Origin: Caballeronia sp. SBC1 | GTDB taxonomy: Bacteria; Pseudomonadota; Gammaproteobacteria; Burkholderiales; Burkholderiaceae | NCBI RefSeq assembly: GCF_011493005.1 | Contig: NZ_CP049157.1 | Location: 682,001-746,000, forward strand | DNA: 64,000 nucleotides | Direction: 5' to 3' | Part shown: positions 17,599 through 26,608 of the stretch, in pieces | Position numbering within the stretch: position 1 is the stretch's first letter | Layout: each line of letters opens with the position of its first letter | Made by a program: the position numbers and the translations under genes | The notes under the pieces: model-generated | What the model was told of the DNA's origin: nothing | Seen by the model: the letters and a program-made list of their open reading frames with translations, nothing else | Databases searched by the model: none

Positions 17599-18803
17599 AC
17601 CCCTCTACGTCTTCCGCACAAAACAGCGCTTTGCCACTGGCAGGCATTCGCGTGGTCGAGCTGTCGCACATGGTGATGGGACCGACGTGCGGCATGATCC
17701 TCGGAGACCTCGGCGCCGAAGTCATCAAGGTCGAGCCACCACGCGGCGACGGCACCCGGCGCCTGCTCGGCACCGGCGCGGGTTTCTTCCGCACCTTTAA
17801 TCGCAACAAGAAGAGCATCGCCCTGGACCTCGATACCGAAGCGGGTCTCGACGCGCTTCACAAGCTGGTCGATACTGCGGATGTCTTTATCGAGAACTTC
17901 AAGCCTGGCCGCATGGCAATGCTGGGTCTGGACTACGAGAGTTTGAAAGCGCGGGATCCCGCCTTGATTTATGTGTCGCACAAGGGCTTTCTCAACGGAC
18001 CTTACGAGCATCGCCTAGCTCTTGATGAAGTCGTGCAGATGATGGCGGGCCTCGCTTACATGACGGGCCCGGTCGGCCGGCCGCTACGCGCAGGAAGCTC
18101 CGTGAACGACATCATGGGCGGCATGTTCGGCGCGATTGGCGTGCTTGCAGCGCTCTTCGAGCGCAAGTCCAGCGGCATTGGCAAGGAAGTGCAAAGCGCG
18201 CTGTTCGAGAATTGCGTGCTGCTGTCCGCTCAGCATATGCAACAGTTCGCCGCGACCGGTGTCGCCGCCGCCCCCATGCCTGAACGCATCAGCGCGTGGG
18301 CGGTGTACGACGTCTTCACGCTTGCAGGAGGCGAGCAGATGTTCATAGCGGCGACGGGAGACGCCCAGTGGCGCGCGCTGTGCGCCATCCTCGATCGACC
18401 CGACTTGCTCGCGGACCCGCGGCTCGCGACCAACAATGATCGCGTGGTGGTGCGCCCGTGGCTTCTGCAAACGTTGGGCGAAACGTTGAGCCAACTCGAA
18501 GGCTCAGCGCTCACGTCACAGTTCGAACGCAGTCATATTCCGTTTGCGTCGATCACCAAGCCCGAAGACCTTTTCGAAGACAAGCATTTGATCGAAAGCG
18601 GCGGCCTTGCAACGTTGACGCTCGACGACGGAACCGAGACAGCAATGCCGCTTCTCCCCATCTCCATGAATGGCGAGCGCCTGCAGCCACGTCAACCGAT
18701 TGCGAAGGTTGGCGAGCACACGGCCGAGGTGTTGCGTGAACTTGGCTACGGCGAAACACAGATCGACGAACTCACGTTCGCCGCGCGCCCGAACGCGGCC
18801 TGA
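17595..18803 (+). CDS. Class III CoA-transferase (CaiB/BaiF family)
   Basis: A 402-residue family III CoA-transferase, which moves CoA from a donor such as succinyl-CoA to a carboxylic acid through an aspartyl-CoA thioester. The N-terminal 'PLAGIRVVELSHMVMGPTCG' and 'LGDLGAEVIKVEPP' motifs are typical. The nucleophilic Asp is D172 in 'AGSSVNDIMGGMFG'. It overlaps the stop codon of the lyase gene by four bases, so the two are translationally coupled. The likely job is to make the CoA thioester that the lyase cleaves. The acid itself is not identifiable from sequence. Confidence 0.92.
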   Translation: MNPSTSSAQNSALPLAGIRVVELSHMVMGPTCGMILGDLGAEVIKVEPPRGDGTRRLLGTGAGFFRTFNRNKKSIALDLDTEAGLDALHKLVDTADVFIENFKPGRMAMLGLDYESLKARDPALIYVSHKGFLNGPYEHRLALDEVVQMMAGLAYMTGPVGRPLRAGSSVNDIMGGMFGAIGVLAALFERKSSGIGKEVQSALFENCVLLSAQHMQQFAATGVAAAPMPERISAWAVYDVFTLAGGEQMFIAATGDAQWRALCAILDRPDLLADPRLATNNDRVVVRPWLLQTLGETLSQLEGSALTSQFERSHIPFASITKPEDLFEDKHLIESGGLATLTLDDGTETAMPLLPISMNGERLQPRQPIAKVGEHTAEVLRELGYGETQIDELTFAARPNAA

Positions 18804-18878
18804 GAGCCGCCCGAGGCCGCATAAAAGTCCCGAACATTATTCGAGCCGGCGCAAGACCGGAACTCATGGAGACAGGCG

Positions 18879-20351
18879 ATGGAATCGTCGAAGCATGCTG
18901 TTTTTTCTGCAGCCATTGCACATCCTGGCGCAATGCCGGATGCATCCACCCAGGCCGAATCCGCTGCGAACGATGTTGCGCTGGGCGCGGCGCGGATCTC
19001 GGCGCGGCTGGACCGGTTGCCCGCAACGAAAACGATCTGGCAACTCGTGATGTTGTTAAGTCTCGGCCTCTTCTTCGAGCTTTTCGACCTGATGTTTTCG
19101 GGTTATATCGCCCCGGGCCTGGTCAGGAGCGGCATTCTGACTTCAACCACGCATGGACTGTTCGGGACAAGCGGAGTGGCGAGTTTTATCGCGGCACTGT
19201 TCGCCGGTCTTTTCATAGGCACGGCAGCGTGTGGCTTTCTCGCCGATAAATTCGGCCGCCGCGCGATCTTCACCTACTCGCTGCTCTGGTACACCGTGGC
19301 GAACATCATCATGGCGTTTCAGGACACCGCCTTCGGATTGAACCTGTGGCGCTTTATAGCCGGCGTTGGAATCGGGGTGGAGATCGTAACCATTGGGACG
19401 TATATCTCGGAGCTCGTTCCCAAGCATATTCGCGGTCGCGCGTCGGCATGCTCGCAGGCGATCGGTTTCTGCGCGGTTCCCGTTGTCGCGTTCCTGTCTT
19501 ACTTGCTCGTTCCTCGCCAGGTGTTCGGTATTGACGGCTGGCGTTGTGTGGTCTTCACGGGCGTGGTTGGAGCACTGGTCGTATGGTGGGTACGGCGACG
19601 GCTTCCGGAGAGTCCGCGCTGGCTAGCCCAACAAGGGCGCCTGAATGAAGCCGATGCCGTCATGGCACGCATTGAAGCGCGCGTCGAGCAAGAATACGGA
19701 AAACCGCTACCCCCGCCCGCGCTGCCCGAACCGGTGAGAACGCGTGCGTCGTTTCGGGATTTACTGGTAGCGCCGTACCGAAAACGCGTAGCAATGCTTA
19801 TCATTTTTCACGTCTTCCAGACAATGGGTTACTATGGGTTTGCCAACTGGATCCCCACCCTGTTGATCAAGCAGGGCATTACAGTCACCAGCAGCCTGAT
19901 GTATGCATCGATCATCGCGATTGCGGCGCCCTTGGGACCACTGCTCGGCATGCTGATCGCAGACAGATTCGAGCGCAAGACCGTGATCATTGTGATGGCC
20001 GCGGTGAATGTGGTGTGCGGCCTGATGTTCAGCCAGGCACGCGAAACCATGTTGCTCGTCAGCCTGGGCGTATGCCTGGTCCTTGCCGGCAACATCATCT
20101 CGTTCAGTTACCACGCATATCAGGCAGAGTTGTTCCCGACCAGCATTCGGGCGCGGGCGGTGGGCTTTGTCTATTCATGGAGCCGGATCTCGGCGATGTT
20201 CTCGGCTTTTGTGATCGCCTGGTGCCTGAAGGAGTTTGGCGTGAACGGGGTGTTCGTGTTCATCTCCGGCGCAATGATCGTTGTGATTTGCGCGATCGCA
20301 ATACTCGGACCGAAGACTCGAAACGTTGCGCTGGAGGATATATCCACCTGA
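18879..20351 (+). CDS. MFS transporter (organic acid importer candidate)
   Basis: A 490-residue, 12-helix major facilitator. A hydrophilic N-terminal extension of about 45 residues precedes helix 1 ('MLLSLGLFFELFDLMFSGYIAPGL'). Loop 2-3 has 'GFLADKFGRRAIF' and loop 6-7 'RLPESPRWLAQQGR', a sugar-porter-like motif also found in the NiaP/shikimate group. It lies 75 bp after the CoA-transferase gene on the same strand. By position it should import the acid that the CoA-transferase and lyase consume. Confidence 0.88.
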   Translation: MESSKHAVFSAAIAHPGAMPDASTQAESAANDVALGAARISARLDRLPATKTIWQLVMLLSLGLFFELFDLMFSGYIAPGLVRSGILTSTTHGLFGTSGVASFIAALFAGLFIGTAACGFLADKFGRRAIFTYSLLWYTVANIIMAFQDTAFGLNLWRFIAGVGIGVEIVTIGTYISELVPKHIRGRASACSQAIGFCAVPVVAFLSYLLVPRQVFGIDGWRCVVFTGVVGALVVWWVRRRLPESPRWLAQQGRLNEADAVMARIEARVEQEYGKPLPPPALPEPVRTRASFRDLLVAPYRKRVAMLIIFHVFQTMGYYGFANWIPTLLIKQGITVTSSLMYASIIAIAAPLGPLLGMLIADRFERKTVIIVMAAVNVVCGLMFSQARETMLLVSLGVCLVLAGNIISFSYHAYQAELFPTSIRARAVGFVYSWSRISAMFSAFVIAWCLKEFGVNGVFVFISGAMIVVICAIAILGPKTRNVALEDIST

Positions 20352-20401
20352 GCACGTCGCGAAGTCAGAAGCAGTCTTCACCCGGCCAAGCGTAGTGCCG
20401 C

Positions 20402-20854
20402 TTACAGAGTCTTGACCCAGCCAAGCGCATCATCCGCGAACTTTCGAAGCAGACGGGCGAGTTCGCCCACCTCTTTTGCTTCCCAGCCGGCAAGTAACTC
20501 TTCGATGATTTTCTGACGCGCCGCGTCCAGCGCGTCCGTCATGAACCGCCCCTGATCCGTAATCACGGCCGCGCGAACCCGGCCGTCGTTCGGGCTTGGA
20601 CACCGCGAGACAAGCCCGAGGCTTTCCAGCTTCGCGATCTGCCGGCTAACGGTACTGTAGTCGCGCCCAGCCAGTTCCGCGAGCTCCACAATACCAAGCG
20701 GCCCCAACCGTTCGACTCTCGCAAGCAGCGGAAAAAGTGCACGGTCCAGATCGACACCTGCCGCTTCAATAAGGGCAACATCGGGTTGCGGCCGATTGAG
20801 CACGCCTGTCAAATCCAATAGCGCTTCGCGCAGTTCACGTATTTCCTTCCCCAT
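20402..20854 (-). CDS. MarR-family transcriptional regulator
   Basis: A 150-residue winged-helix repressor. The DNA-binding region is 'GPLGIVELAELAGRDYSTVSRQIAKLESLGLVSR', followed by the beta wing 'CPSPNDGRVRAAVITDQGR'. MarR proteins bind as dimers to short dyads and release on binding a phenolic or electrophilic ligand. It diverges from a quinone oxidoreductase gene across 109 bp that contain a perfect dyad, so it most likely represses both. No cysteine is obvious, arguing against an OhrR-type redox sensor. Confidence 0.92.
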   Translation of the reverse strand: MGKEIRELREALLDLTGVLNRPQPDVALIEAAGVDLDRALFPLLARVERLGPLGIVELAELAGRDYSTVSRQIAKLESLGLVSRCPSPNDGRVRAAVITDQGRFMTDALDAARQKIIEELLAGWEAKEVGELARLLRKFADDALGWVKTL

Positions 20855-20882
20855 CGCAATTCAATTCCTTGTCAATGCCGTG

Positions 20883-20903
20883 ATATGTGTATAGTACACA
20901 TAT
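20883..20903. promoter_or_regulatory. Perfect dyad, probable MarR operator
   Basis: ATATGTGTA (20883-20891) and TACACATAT (20895-20903) are perfect 9-bp arms with a 3-bp centre. The site is 29 bp from the MarR start and 60 bp from the oxidoreductase start, right between the divergent genes. Confidence 0.8.
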
Positions 20904-20963
20904 ATTCGATGATCCAATCCCGGATGAAGCGTACGCTCGGATACTTGGCAAAGGAGAGCAAAT

Positions 20964-21926
20964 ATGAAAGCAGCACTCGTTAAAGAATCCGGCGCGACGC
21001 CGGTTTATGCCGACTTCACCGAGCCGGCCGTCACCGAAGGCGTGGTCCGTGTCGCGGTTGTAGCATCCGCGCTGAGCCATGTCACGAAGGGCCGGGCATC
21101 GGGCAGGCACTATAGCGCCTCTGCAAAGTTCCCTTTCGTGGCTGGGGTCGACGGCACCGGTGTTCTTGAAGACGGCACGCGCGTCTATTTCGTGCTGCCC
21201 GAAGCGCCCTTCGGCGGCATGGCCGAGTACTGCATCGTCAAGAAGACGCATTGCATTCCTTTGCCGGCGGCGCTGGATGAGGTGACCGCGGCGGCAATCG
21301 CCATTCCGGGAATGTCGTCATGGGCGGCTTTGGCTGAACGTGCAAAGCTGGTGAAGGGAGAGACCGTCCTGATCAATGGTGCAACAGGCGTATCGGGCCG
21401 TCTCGCCGTGCAGGTCGCCAAGTATCTGGGCGCGGGCAAGATCATTGCGACCGGGCGGAACGCGGAAACCCTGCAGTCTCTGAAAGCGCTTGGCGCTGAC
21501 GAGACGATCAGTCTTGCGCAAGACAACGATGCACTCGAAAACGCGTTCCAGCAGCAATTTCAGCAGGGTATTGGCGTCGTGCTCGACTATCTTTGGGGGC
21601 AAAGCGCTGAGCTGCTGCTGGCGGCAGGCGCCAAAGCGGCGCCCGAGGCGGTGCCGCTCCGCTTTGTTCAGATCGGCTCCATGAGCGCGGCAACCATCAC
21701 GCTTCCAAGCGCAGCGCTTCGATCATCGGCCATTGAACTCATGGGCAGCGGTATTGGCAGCATTCCAATGGCGCGCCTCCTTGGTTCGATCGAGCAATTG
21801 CTGAACGCAACAGTCCCCGGCGGCTTCGAGATTGCGACGAACCCAGTGGCCTTGTCTCAGGTCGAGGATCATTGGGCAAATGAAAACCAGGCACGCACGG
21901 TGTTTACCACCGGGTTTCAAGCGTAA
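20964..21926 (+). CDS. Zinc-independent MDR oxidoreductase (quinone reductase-like)
   Basis: A 320-residue medium-chain dehydrogenase/reductase. It has a GroES-like N-terminus and a Rossmann domain with 'LINGATGVSGRLAVQVAKYLGAGKIIATGR'. The zinc-ligand cysteines of alcohol dehydrogenases are absent, which places it with quinone oxidoreductases and enoyl reductases using NADPH. AAAGGAG lies nine bases before the ATG. It is divergent from the MarR gene with a shared operator. Likely role: reduction of quinones or other electrophiles that the MarR protein senses. Confidence 0.9.
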   Translation: MKAALVKESGATPVYADFTEPAVTEGVVRVAVVASALSHVTKGRASGRHYSASAKFPFVAGVDGTGVLEDGTRVYFVLPEAPFGGMAEYCIVKKTHCIPLPAALDEVTAAAIAIPGMSSWAALAERAKLVKGETVLINGATGVSGRLAVQVAKYLGAGKIIATGRNAETLQSLKALGADETISLAQDNDALENAFQQQFQQGIGVVLDYLWGQSAELLLAAGAKAAPEAVPLRFVQIGSMSAATITLPSAALRSSAIELMGSGIGSIPMARLLGSIEQLLNATVPGGFEIATNPVALSQVEDHWANENQARTVFTTGFQA

Positions 21927-21944
21927 CGACTAGGCATTGCCAAT

Positions 21945-22199
21945 TTGCCGAACTTCGCGATTGCGCAACCTCTAGCCAATAGAAGAGGGGGCCGTGTGCT
22001 GACTCCGTGCTCCGGGGCCGGCACCGCCAAGAAAGACGCTGACGGGTCGATCCAGGTCCAGTTCGGCGGCTGCGACGGGAAAACGGCCAACTGCTTGCCG
22101 ATCACGCCGGGATGGAACTACATGGTTCGCCTCTATCGTCCTGGGCCCGAGGTGCTGAACGGCAACTGACACTTCCCGGAAGCGCAACCTGCCAGTTAG
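21945..22199 (+). pseudogene. 3' remnant of a DUF1254/DUF1214 protein
   Basis: The frame carries the end of the DUF1214 domain: 'DADGSIQVQFGGCDGK', 'NCLPITPGWNYMVRLYRPG' and 'EVLNGN'. In intact genes a Trp follows (NGxW-FP). Here TGA at 22167-22169 replaces it, and the frame continues HFPEAQPAS to TAG at 22197-22199. The rest of the domain, several hundred residues, is missing upstream. So this is a 5'-truncated relic with a Trp-to-stop change, directly after the oxidoreductase gene. Confidence 0.7.
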
Positions 22200-22845
22200 A
22201 TAAAGCGGTCAGCCCTTTCGCATGACGGCGGCGAGCTCATGCTCTAACCACGTACTAATCTCGCCGTCCCTGCATGCCATGTATATCGCCTGAAGATGCA
22301 CAGAATATTAGAAAGGATTCCTACAAATTTCAGTATCAATCTGGCTGACATCCATTCAAATAGCATCTCATAGAGTCCGCTTCACGCCGGGCGCGATTTC
22401 CCCAATTCCGCCAGACATTCTGGCCGTCGTCGATCAGCCACATTCAATCTCTTCGTGCTTCCATGGAAGCGTGCATCAGCAAGGTTGGAAGGAAAGACGA
22501 GCGAGCTGAGACGTAGTGCCCGATGCGATAATCTACTTCCCGGCAATTTCTGGTGGCGCTACTGTAAGGCTGCACCCACGCGTCAATCGGCATTACTCTC
22601 CAGACTGATATCGGCGCGCGCCGCCCGATCATTGATCGGTGGAATCTCGCGTCGATCCAAAAATCGGAAGGTTGAATGCTTAGCTTCGGCTTGCACGGCG
22701 CGCGGGCACATTAACTGCTCGGTGGTCAGGTTACCTCCACCCGTTGGGGATACATTCTTTTAGCAATTTCAGACCCCAAAATTTCTCGTAATCGTATGAG
22801 TTAATTTCGTCAAAATATCAGACGAAATGATCGGAGAATGTTGTG
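22200..22845. other. 646-bp gap, no gene seen
   Basis: Only short frames without homology or ribosome-binding sites occur, on both strands. The sequence just before 22846 has GGAG at 22833-22836 for the next gene. I see no RNA gene or strong dyad. Confidence 0.5.
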
Positions 22846-23469
22846 ATGTCCAAGCATACCGAGTTGCCATCGGAGACCGACGGAACCGATGCCGACTTAA
22901 ATCCTGACGCCGACCCGGCGCTTGCCCGAACGCCCGTGAGGTTCGGACGGCTTGCGCTCTGGATTGCCTCGGCAAGCGCACTGGCAATTGGAATCATGGG
23001 TACGGTCGCGTATGGTGTCTGGTTCAACCAGGATCAGCACGCCTACGCCGAAGCCATGGAACACGCGCGGCAGACGCTCTGGCTCGCCGCTCCAACACCG
23101 GCACCAGAATCGACTCCGGCAGTGCTACAGACGGCTTCTTCCACGCCTTCGGCCGCGCTTTCGTCCGATTATGTCGCGGCGCCCTTGGCCTCTTCTCGCC
23201 CAGTCACTGTCGCCAGCGCCGATCTGAACGCGCCCGCATCCTCCACTCAGTTCGATCACCGCGCAGCGCCTTCTGATTCGGCCGCGCCCAAGCTCGCGGT
23301 CACCCGCCCTCTTCGAGCGAGTTGTTCTGCAAGCGTCGAACGTCACCGGCCGGTGACGCGCGTCAAGTCCAATCGCAATGTGTTCACCCGCGTAGGTTCA
23401 TTTTTTCATCGCGTAAGCTACCGGCAGCATGGCACCGAAAGCCAGCGAGATATCTACGCCCATCCGTGA
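22846..23469 (+). CDS. Single-pass membrane protein with Ala/Pro/Ser-rich periplasmic tail
   Basis: A 207-residue protein of unknown function. GTG at 22843 and ATG at 22846 are both possible starts behind GGAG. A cytoplasmic acidic N-terminus (about 30 residues) precedes one membrane segment ('LALWIASASALAIGIMGTVAYG'). A long low-complexity tail rich in Ala, Pro and Ser follows, then a basic C-terminus ('HRPVTRVKSNRNVFTRV'). Its 3' end overlaps the diguanylate cyclase gene by 41 bp, so the two are probably coupled. It may be a partner or envelope anchor for the cyclase. I do not recognise the family. Confidence 0.65.
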   Translation: MSKHTELPSETDGTDADLNPDADPALARTPVRFGRLALWIASASALAIGIMGTVAYGVWFNQDQHAYAEAMEHARQTLWLAAPTPAPESTPAVLQTASSTPSAALSSDYVAAPLASSRPVTVASADLNAPASSTQFDHRAAPSDSAAPKLAVTRPLRASCSASVERHRPVTRVKSNRNVFTRVGSFFHRVSYRQHGTESQRDIYAHP

Positions 23470-24595
23470 GCGGCAGCGCGTCTACAAACCTGTCCTTCCG
23501 ATGCATTTCAGGCCAGGTCCGGCGACGATCGCGTGCGTTTCCTTCCTTTGTCTGCTAATTGGTCTGCTGTTCCTTGCATTGCAAATCAGGACAATCTTCT
23601 CGGACCAACTAAAGCAGGAATACAGCGGGCTCGTCCTGGAAGGGATCGAACGAGCGGAAGGCGCCCGCAATCTGGTTGGCGTCTGGCAACGCCAAGTCGA
23701 CAACAGCATCGCGCGATCAGGGCATCCAGAAAAATCGGAACAATCAGAACAATCGGACGACTATCGGCAGGCACGAATTGATCTCGCCGCCCGCCTCGCG
23801 TCGCTCGCGGCGCTCGTGAACGCGAGCCCGTCGGCGGCACCGCGCATCCCTCAATCCGCCCTGTCGCCCGACGCCAATCTCGACGATACCGACGCACTGC
23901 TCGCCGTGGAATCCGTGTACTGGCGAGCGCAGCGCGACAATGACAGCGCCGACGCACGGACCCGCATAGCACGCGTGGCAAGCACGTTGATCGTGTTGTC
24001 GGCATGTGTATTCGGCGCGCTGATCACCGCTTTGGGTATGTATGCAAAACGCACGCGCCAACTGGCGGGCGAGTCGCACAAGTTCGAGCATGCAGCGTTG
24101 CACGATGTCATGACCGGCTTGCCCAACCGACGAAAATTGTTCGCCGCGCTGGCGGAAACAGCAGCAGCAGCGGGCAATGCGGCACCCCATAAGATGGCGG
24201 TGCTTTACATCGACCTGGACGGGTTCAAACAGGTCAACGACTCGCTCGGCCATCACGTTGGCGATGAATTCCTGATTTCCATTTCAAAGCGCTTTCGCAA
24301 GACCGTGCGTCCGGTTGATGTAGTCGCCCGCTTTGGTGGCGACGAGTTCGTTGTACTGGTCCGCGAGTTTTCGACCAACGCCGAATTAGAGGCAATTGCA
24401 CAGCGCCTGATCGACTGCGTGCTCCAGACCGACGAGCAAATGGGCATTGGATTTGTCAGCGCCAGCATTGGCATTGCGAGCTTTCCACATCCCGTCAGGG
24501 ACTACCATCAGCTCGTCGCCGCCGCTGACGAAACCATGTACCAGGTGAAACGCAACGGCAAGAACGGCTACGCGTTCGCGACACAAGCGAACTGA
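23429..24595 (+). CDS. Membrane-bound GGDEF diguanylate cyclase
   Basis: A 388-residue protein that should make cyclic di-GMP from two GTP. Two membrane helices (about 33-52 and 184-205) flank a periplasmic sensor region of about 130 residues with a Glu/Gln/Ser stretch. The cytoplasmic GGDEF domain has 'HDVMTGLPNRRKLF', 'YIDLDGFKQVNDSLGHHVGDEFL' and an intact GGDEF at 303-307. The product-inhibition I-site RxxD is present as RPVD at 294-297, five residues before GGDEF, so the enzyme should be active and feedback-controlled. It overlaps the upstream membrane-protein gene and is followed by a chemoreceptor gene. Confidence 0.92.
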   Translation: MAPKASEISTPIRERQRVYKPVLPMHFRPGPATIACVSFLCLLIGLLFLALQIRTIFSDQLKQEYSGLVLEGIERAEGARNLVGVWQRQVDNSIARSGHPEKSEQSEQSDDYRQARIDLAARLASLAALVNASPSAAPRIPQSALSPDANLDDTDALLAVESVYWRAQRDNDSADARTRIARVASTLIVLSACVFGALITALGMYAKRTRQLAGESHKFEHAALHDVMTGLPNRRKLFAALAETAAAAGNAAPHKMAVLYIDLDGFKQVNDSLGHHVGDEFLISISKRFRKTVRPVDVVARFGGDEFVVLVREFSTNAELEAIAQRLIDCVLQTDEQMGIGFVSASIGIASFPHPVRDYHQLVAAADETMYQVKRNGKNGYAFATQAN

Positions 24596-24604
24596 GCAGG
24601 ACCG

Positions 24605-24634
24605 TGTTGATGCCGGTTGATGCCGGTTGATGCC
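24605..24634. repeat. Three tandem copies of GTTGATGCCG
   Basis: Perfect 10-bp units at 24605-24614, 24615-24624 and 24625-24634 lie 10 bp after the cyclase stop codon. The 10-bp period matches a helical turn, but a variable-number repeat is the simplest reading. Confidence 0.7.
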
Positions 24635-24918
24635 GATTCCGCCGCCGGCATCCAGAAATTGCTCAAGCGCAAGTGCCACCGCGTCGCTTTGTGCGCAGCA
24701 TCCCCGCTTATCGGCACGAACACACAGAATCTGAAGGCGCACATTTCCCGATGTCGCTGTCGCGTGGCCTGCGTGAGAATCGCGCAACGAGCCGTGTCGA
24801 CTAGCCTGCCCGTTCTGGCGATCAGCTTGGCTCGCCTCAGCCGTGACTGGCATCGCCTGCTGTTTATTCAAGAAAACTAAACAATTCCGGCCAAAGACCC
24901 AACCGAGGAAAACCACGC
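24635..24918. other. Gap between cyclase and chemoreceptor genes
   Basis: About 280 bp without a supported gene; an 87-codon frame here lacks resemblance to known proteins. It probably carries the chemoreceptor promoter. Confidence 0.4.
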
Positions 24919-26490
24919 GTGCCGTGTTCGCCCGCGATCAAGACCATGCTTAAGAACTTTACGATTCGCCGCGGACTCACGATTACCATCGCCGGTTATA
25001 CGATCGCGCTTGTGGCGGTGCTGCTTGCCGCCGCTTTGTGCCTGCGCCAGAGCAACCAGGCGCTTGAACAGATGGTCGCCACCGATACCGTCGCCATCAC
25101 GCATCTCAAGACGAGTTCGCAACGGCTGCTGCAAGTGCGCCTTTCGCTCGGCAGCTTCGAGACGCTGTTCATGCTCGGCAAGGCTGGTGACGACTTGCTG
25201 CCCAACGCGCGCAAGACGCTGAATGCGAGCGATACCGAGTTCGATGCGTACCTCGCCAAGCCGCGCGACCCGCAGGAAGAGCCGCTTGTGCAAGCCGCCA
25301 AGACTGCCCGCGACGCGTTGATCGCCAAGGCGCTCAACCTTGAATTCGATGCCCTCGCGCAGAACGACTTCACCACGTTCCGCACGCTCCAGGTTCAAAC
25401 GGCGGACGGGTTATACGCCACCTACGATCACGCGATGTCCGCGGTGGAAGCGTTCCAGATCGCGCATCAGCAGGACCGTTATGCGCAGGCCCAGGCTCAG
25501 TTCCATACGATGGCGACGGCAGCCGTGATCGTCGCCGCGTTGGCGCTGGTGCTGGGGTTCATCGCGCGGGCTGCGTTGAGCGCCGCGGTGATGAAGCCGA
25601 TCGAGTCTGCAATTCACCACTTCGAACAGATTGCCGCGGGCGATCTGACGGCGAGCATCGACGCCTCGCGCGACAACGAAATGGGCCGCTTGTTTGCCGC
25701 GCTCGGCAAGATGCAGCAGGGGCTGGTGGGGACGGTGCAGCAGGTGCGCGGCGGCACGGGCGCGATCTCGCACGGGGCGCGTGAGATCGCGGCGGGCAAC
25801 ATCGATTTGTCGCAACGCACGGAAGAACAGGCGGCTTCGTTGCAGCAAACCGCGTCGAGCATGGAGCAGTTGACGGCCACCGTCCGCCAGAACGCCGACA
25901 ACGCGCGGCAAGCGAGCGAACTGGCCGTCGATGCATCGGCAACTGCCGTGCGTGGCGGCACGGTGGTTGGCAAGGTCGTGCATACGATGGACGATATCGC
26001 GACGAGTTCCACGCGGATTGCGGACATCATCGGCGTGATTGAGGGGATTGCGTTCCAGACGAATATTCTCGCGCTGAACGCGGCGGTGGAAGCCGCGCGT
26101 GCGGGTGAACAAGGCCGTGGTTTTGCGGTGGTCGCGGGCGAAGTGCGCAACCTCGCGCAACGCAGCGCCGGGGCGGCGAAAGAGATCAAGGAATTGATCA
26201 ATGCATCGGCGGGCAAGGTGCAGGCTGGCAACGTGCTGGCGGGACAAGCGGGCCAGACCATGAGCGAAGTGGTCGCGGCGGTGAAGCGAGTGTCGGACAT
26301 CATCAGCGAGATCAGCGCGGCATCGAATGAGCAGACCGGCGGTATTGAACAGATCAACCGCGCGGTCGCGCAGATGGACGAGGTGACGCAGCAGAATGCG
26401 GCGCTGGTGGAGGAAGCCGCTGCGGCTGCGGCGTCGCTTGAACAGCAAGCTGAGAAGTTGGACGTCGCGGTGGCGGTGTTTCGGGTTTAG
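24919..26490 (+). CDS. Methyl-accepting chemotaxis protein
   Basis: A 523-residue chemoreceptor. The first membrane helix is near residues 18-43, a periplasmic four-helix-bundle sensor of about 150 residues follows, and the second helix ('[21 protein letters not shown]') leads to HAMP ('[23 protein letters not shown]'). The signalling hairpin is canonical ('[20 protein letters not shown]', '[18 protein letters not shown]'). There is no C-terminal CheR pentapeptide. GTG 24919 has GAGGAA eight bases upstream; ATG 24946 is an alternative start giving [10 protein letters not shown]. It follows the cyclase by over 300 bp. Confidence 0.92.
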   Translation: MPCSPAIKTMLKNFTIRRGLTITIAGYTIALVAVLLAAALCLRQSNQALEQMVATDTVAITHLKTSSQRLLQVRLSLGSFETLFMLGKAGDDLLPNARKTLNASDTEFDAYLAKPRDPQEEPLVQAAKTARDALIAKALNLEFDALAQNDFTTFRTLQVQTADGLYATYDHAMSAVEAFQIAHQQDRYAQAQAQFHTMATAAVIVAALALVLGFIARAALSAAVMKPIESAIHHFEQIAAGDLTASIDASRDNEMGRLFAALGKMQQGLVGTVQQVRGGTGAISHGAREIAAGNIDLSQRTEEQAASLQQTASSMEQLTATVRQNADNARQASELAVDASATAVRGGTVVGKVVHTMDDIATSSTRIADIIGVIEGIAFQTNILALNAAVEAARAGEQGRGFAVVAGEVRNLAQRSAGAAKEIKELINASAGKVQAGNVLAGQAGQTMSEVVAAVKRVSDIISEISAASNEQTGGIEQINRAVAQMDEVTQQNAALVEEAAAAAASLEQQAEKLDVAVAVFRV

Positions 26491-26580
26491 GGGGCAAGCC
26501 GGTGTTCCTGGCACTGCACGGTCATCGCTTACGGGTACGACCCCGTATGTCTACTTCTATCGAACACTGCGCCGCCATGG

Positions 26581-26601
26581 TGATATCAATTTATGATATC
26601 A
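26581..26601. promoter_or_regulatory. Duplicated TGATATCA palindrome, likely HicB operator
   Basis: Two perfect 8-bp palindromes TGATATCA at 26581-26588 and 26594-26601 are separated by five bases, 13 bp centre to centre. They end seven bases before the hicA ATG, so a bound repressor would cover the start region. HicB-type antitoxins repress their own operons through such repeats. Confidence 0.7.
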
Positions 26602-26608
26602 TTTGACA

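Noticed and set aside
22455..22763. 102-codon frame in the gap before the membrane protein gene
   Set aside because: Composition like random high-GC translation, no ribosome-binding site.
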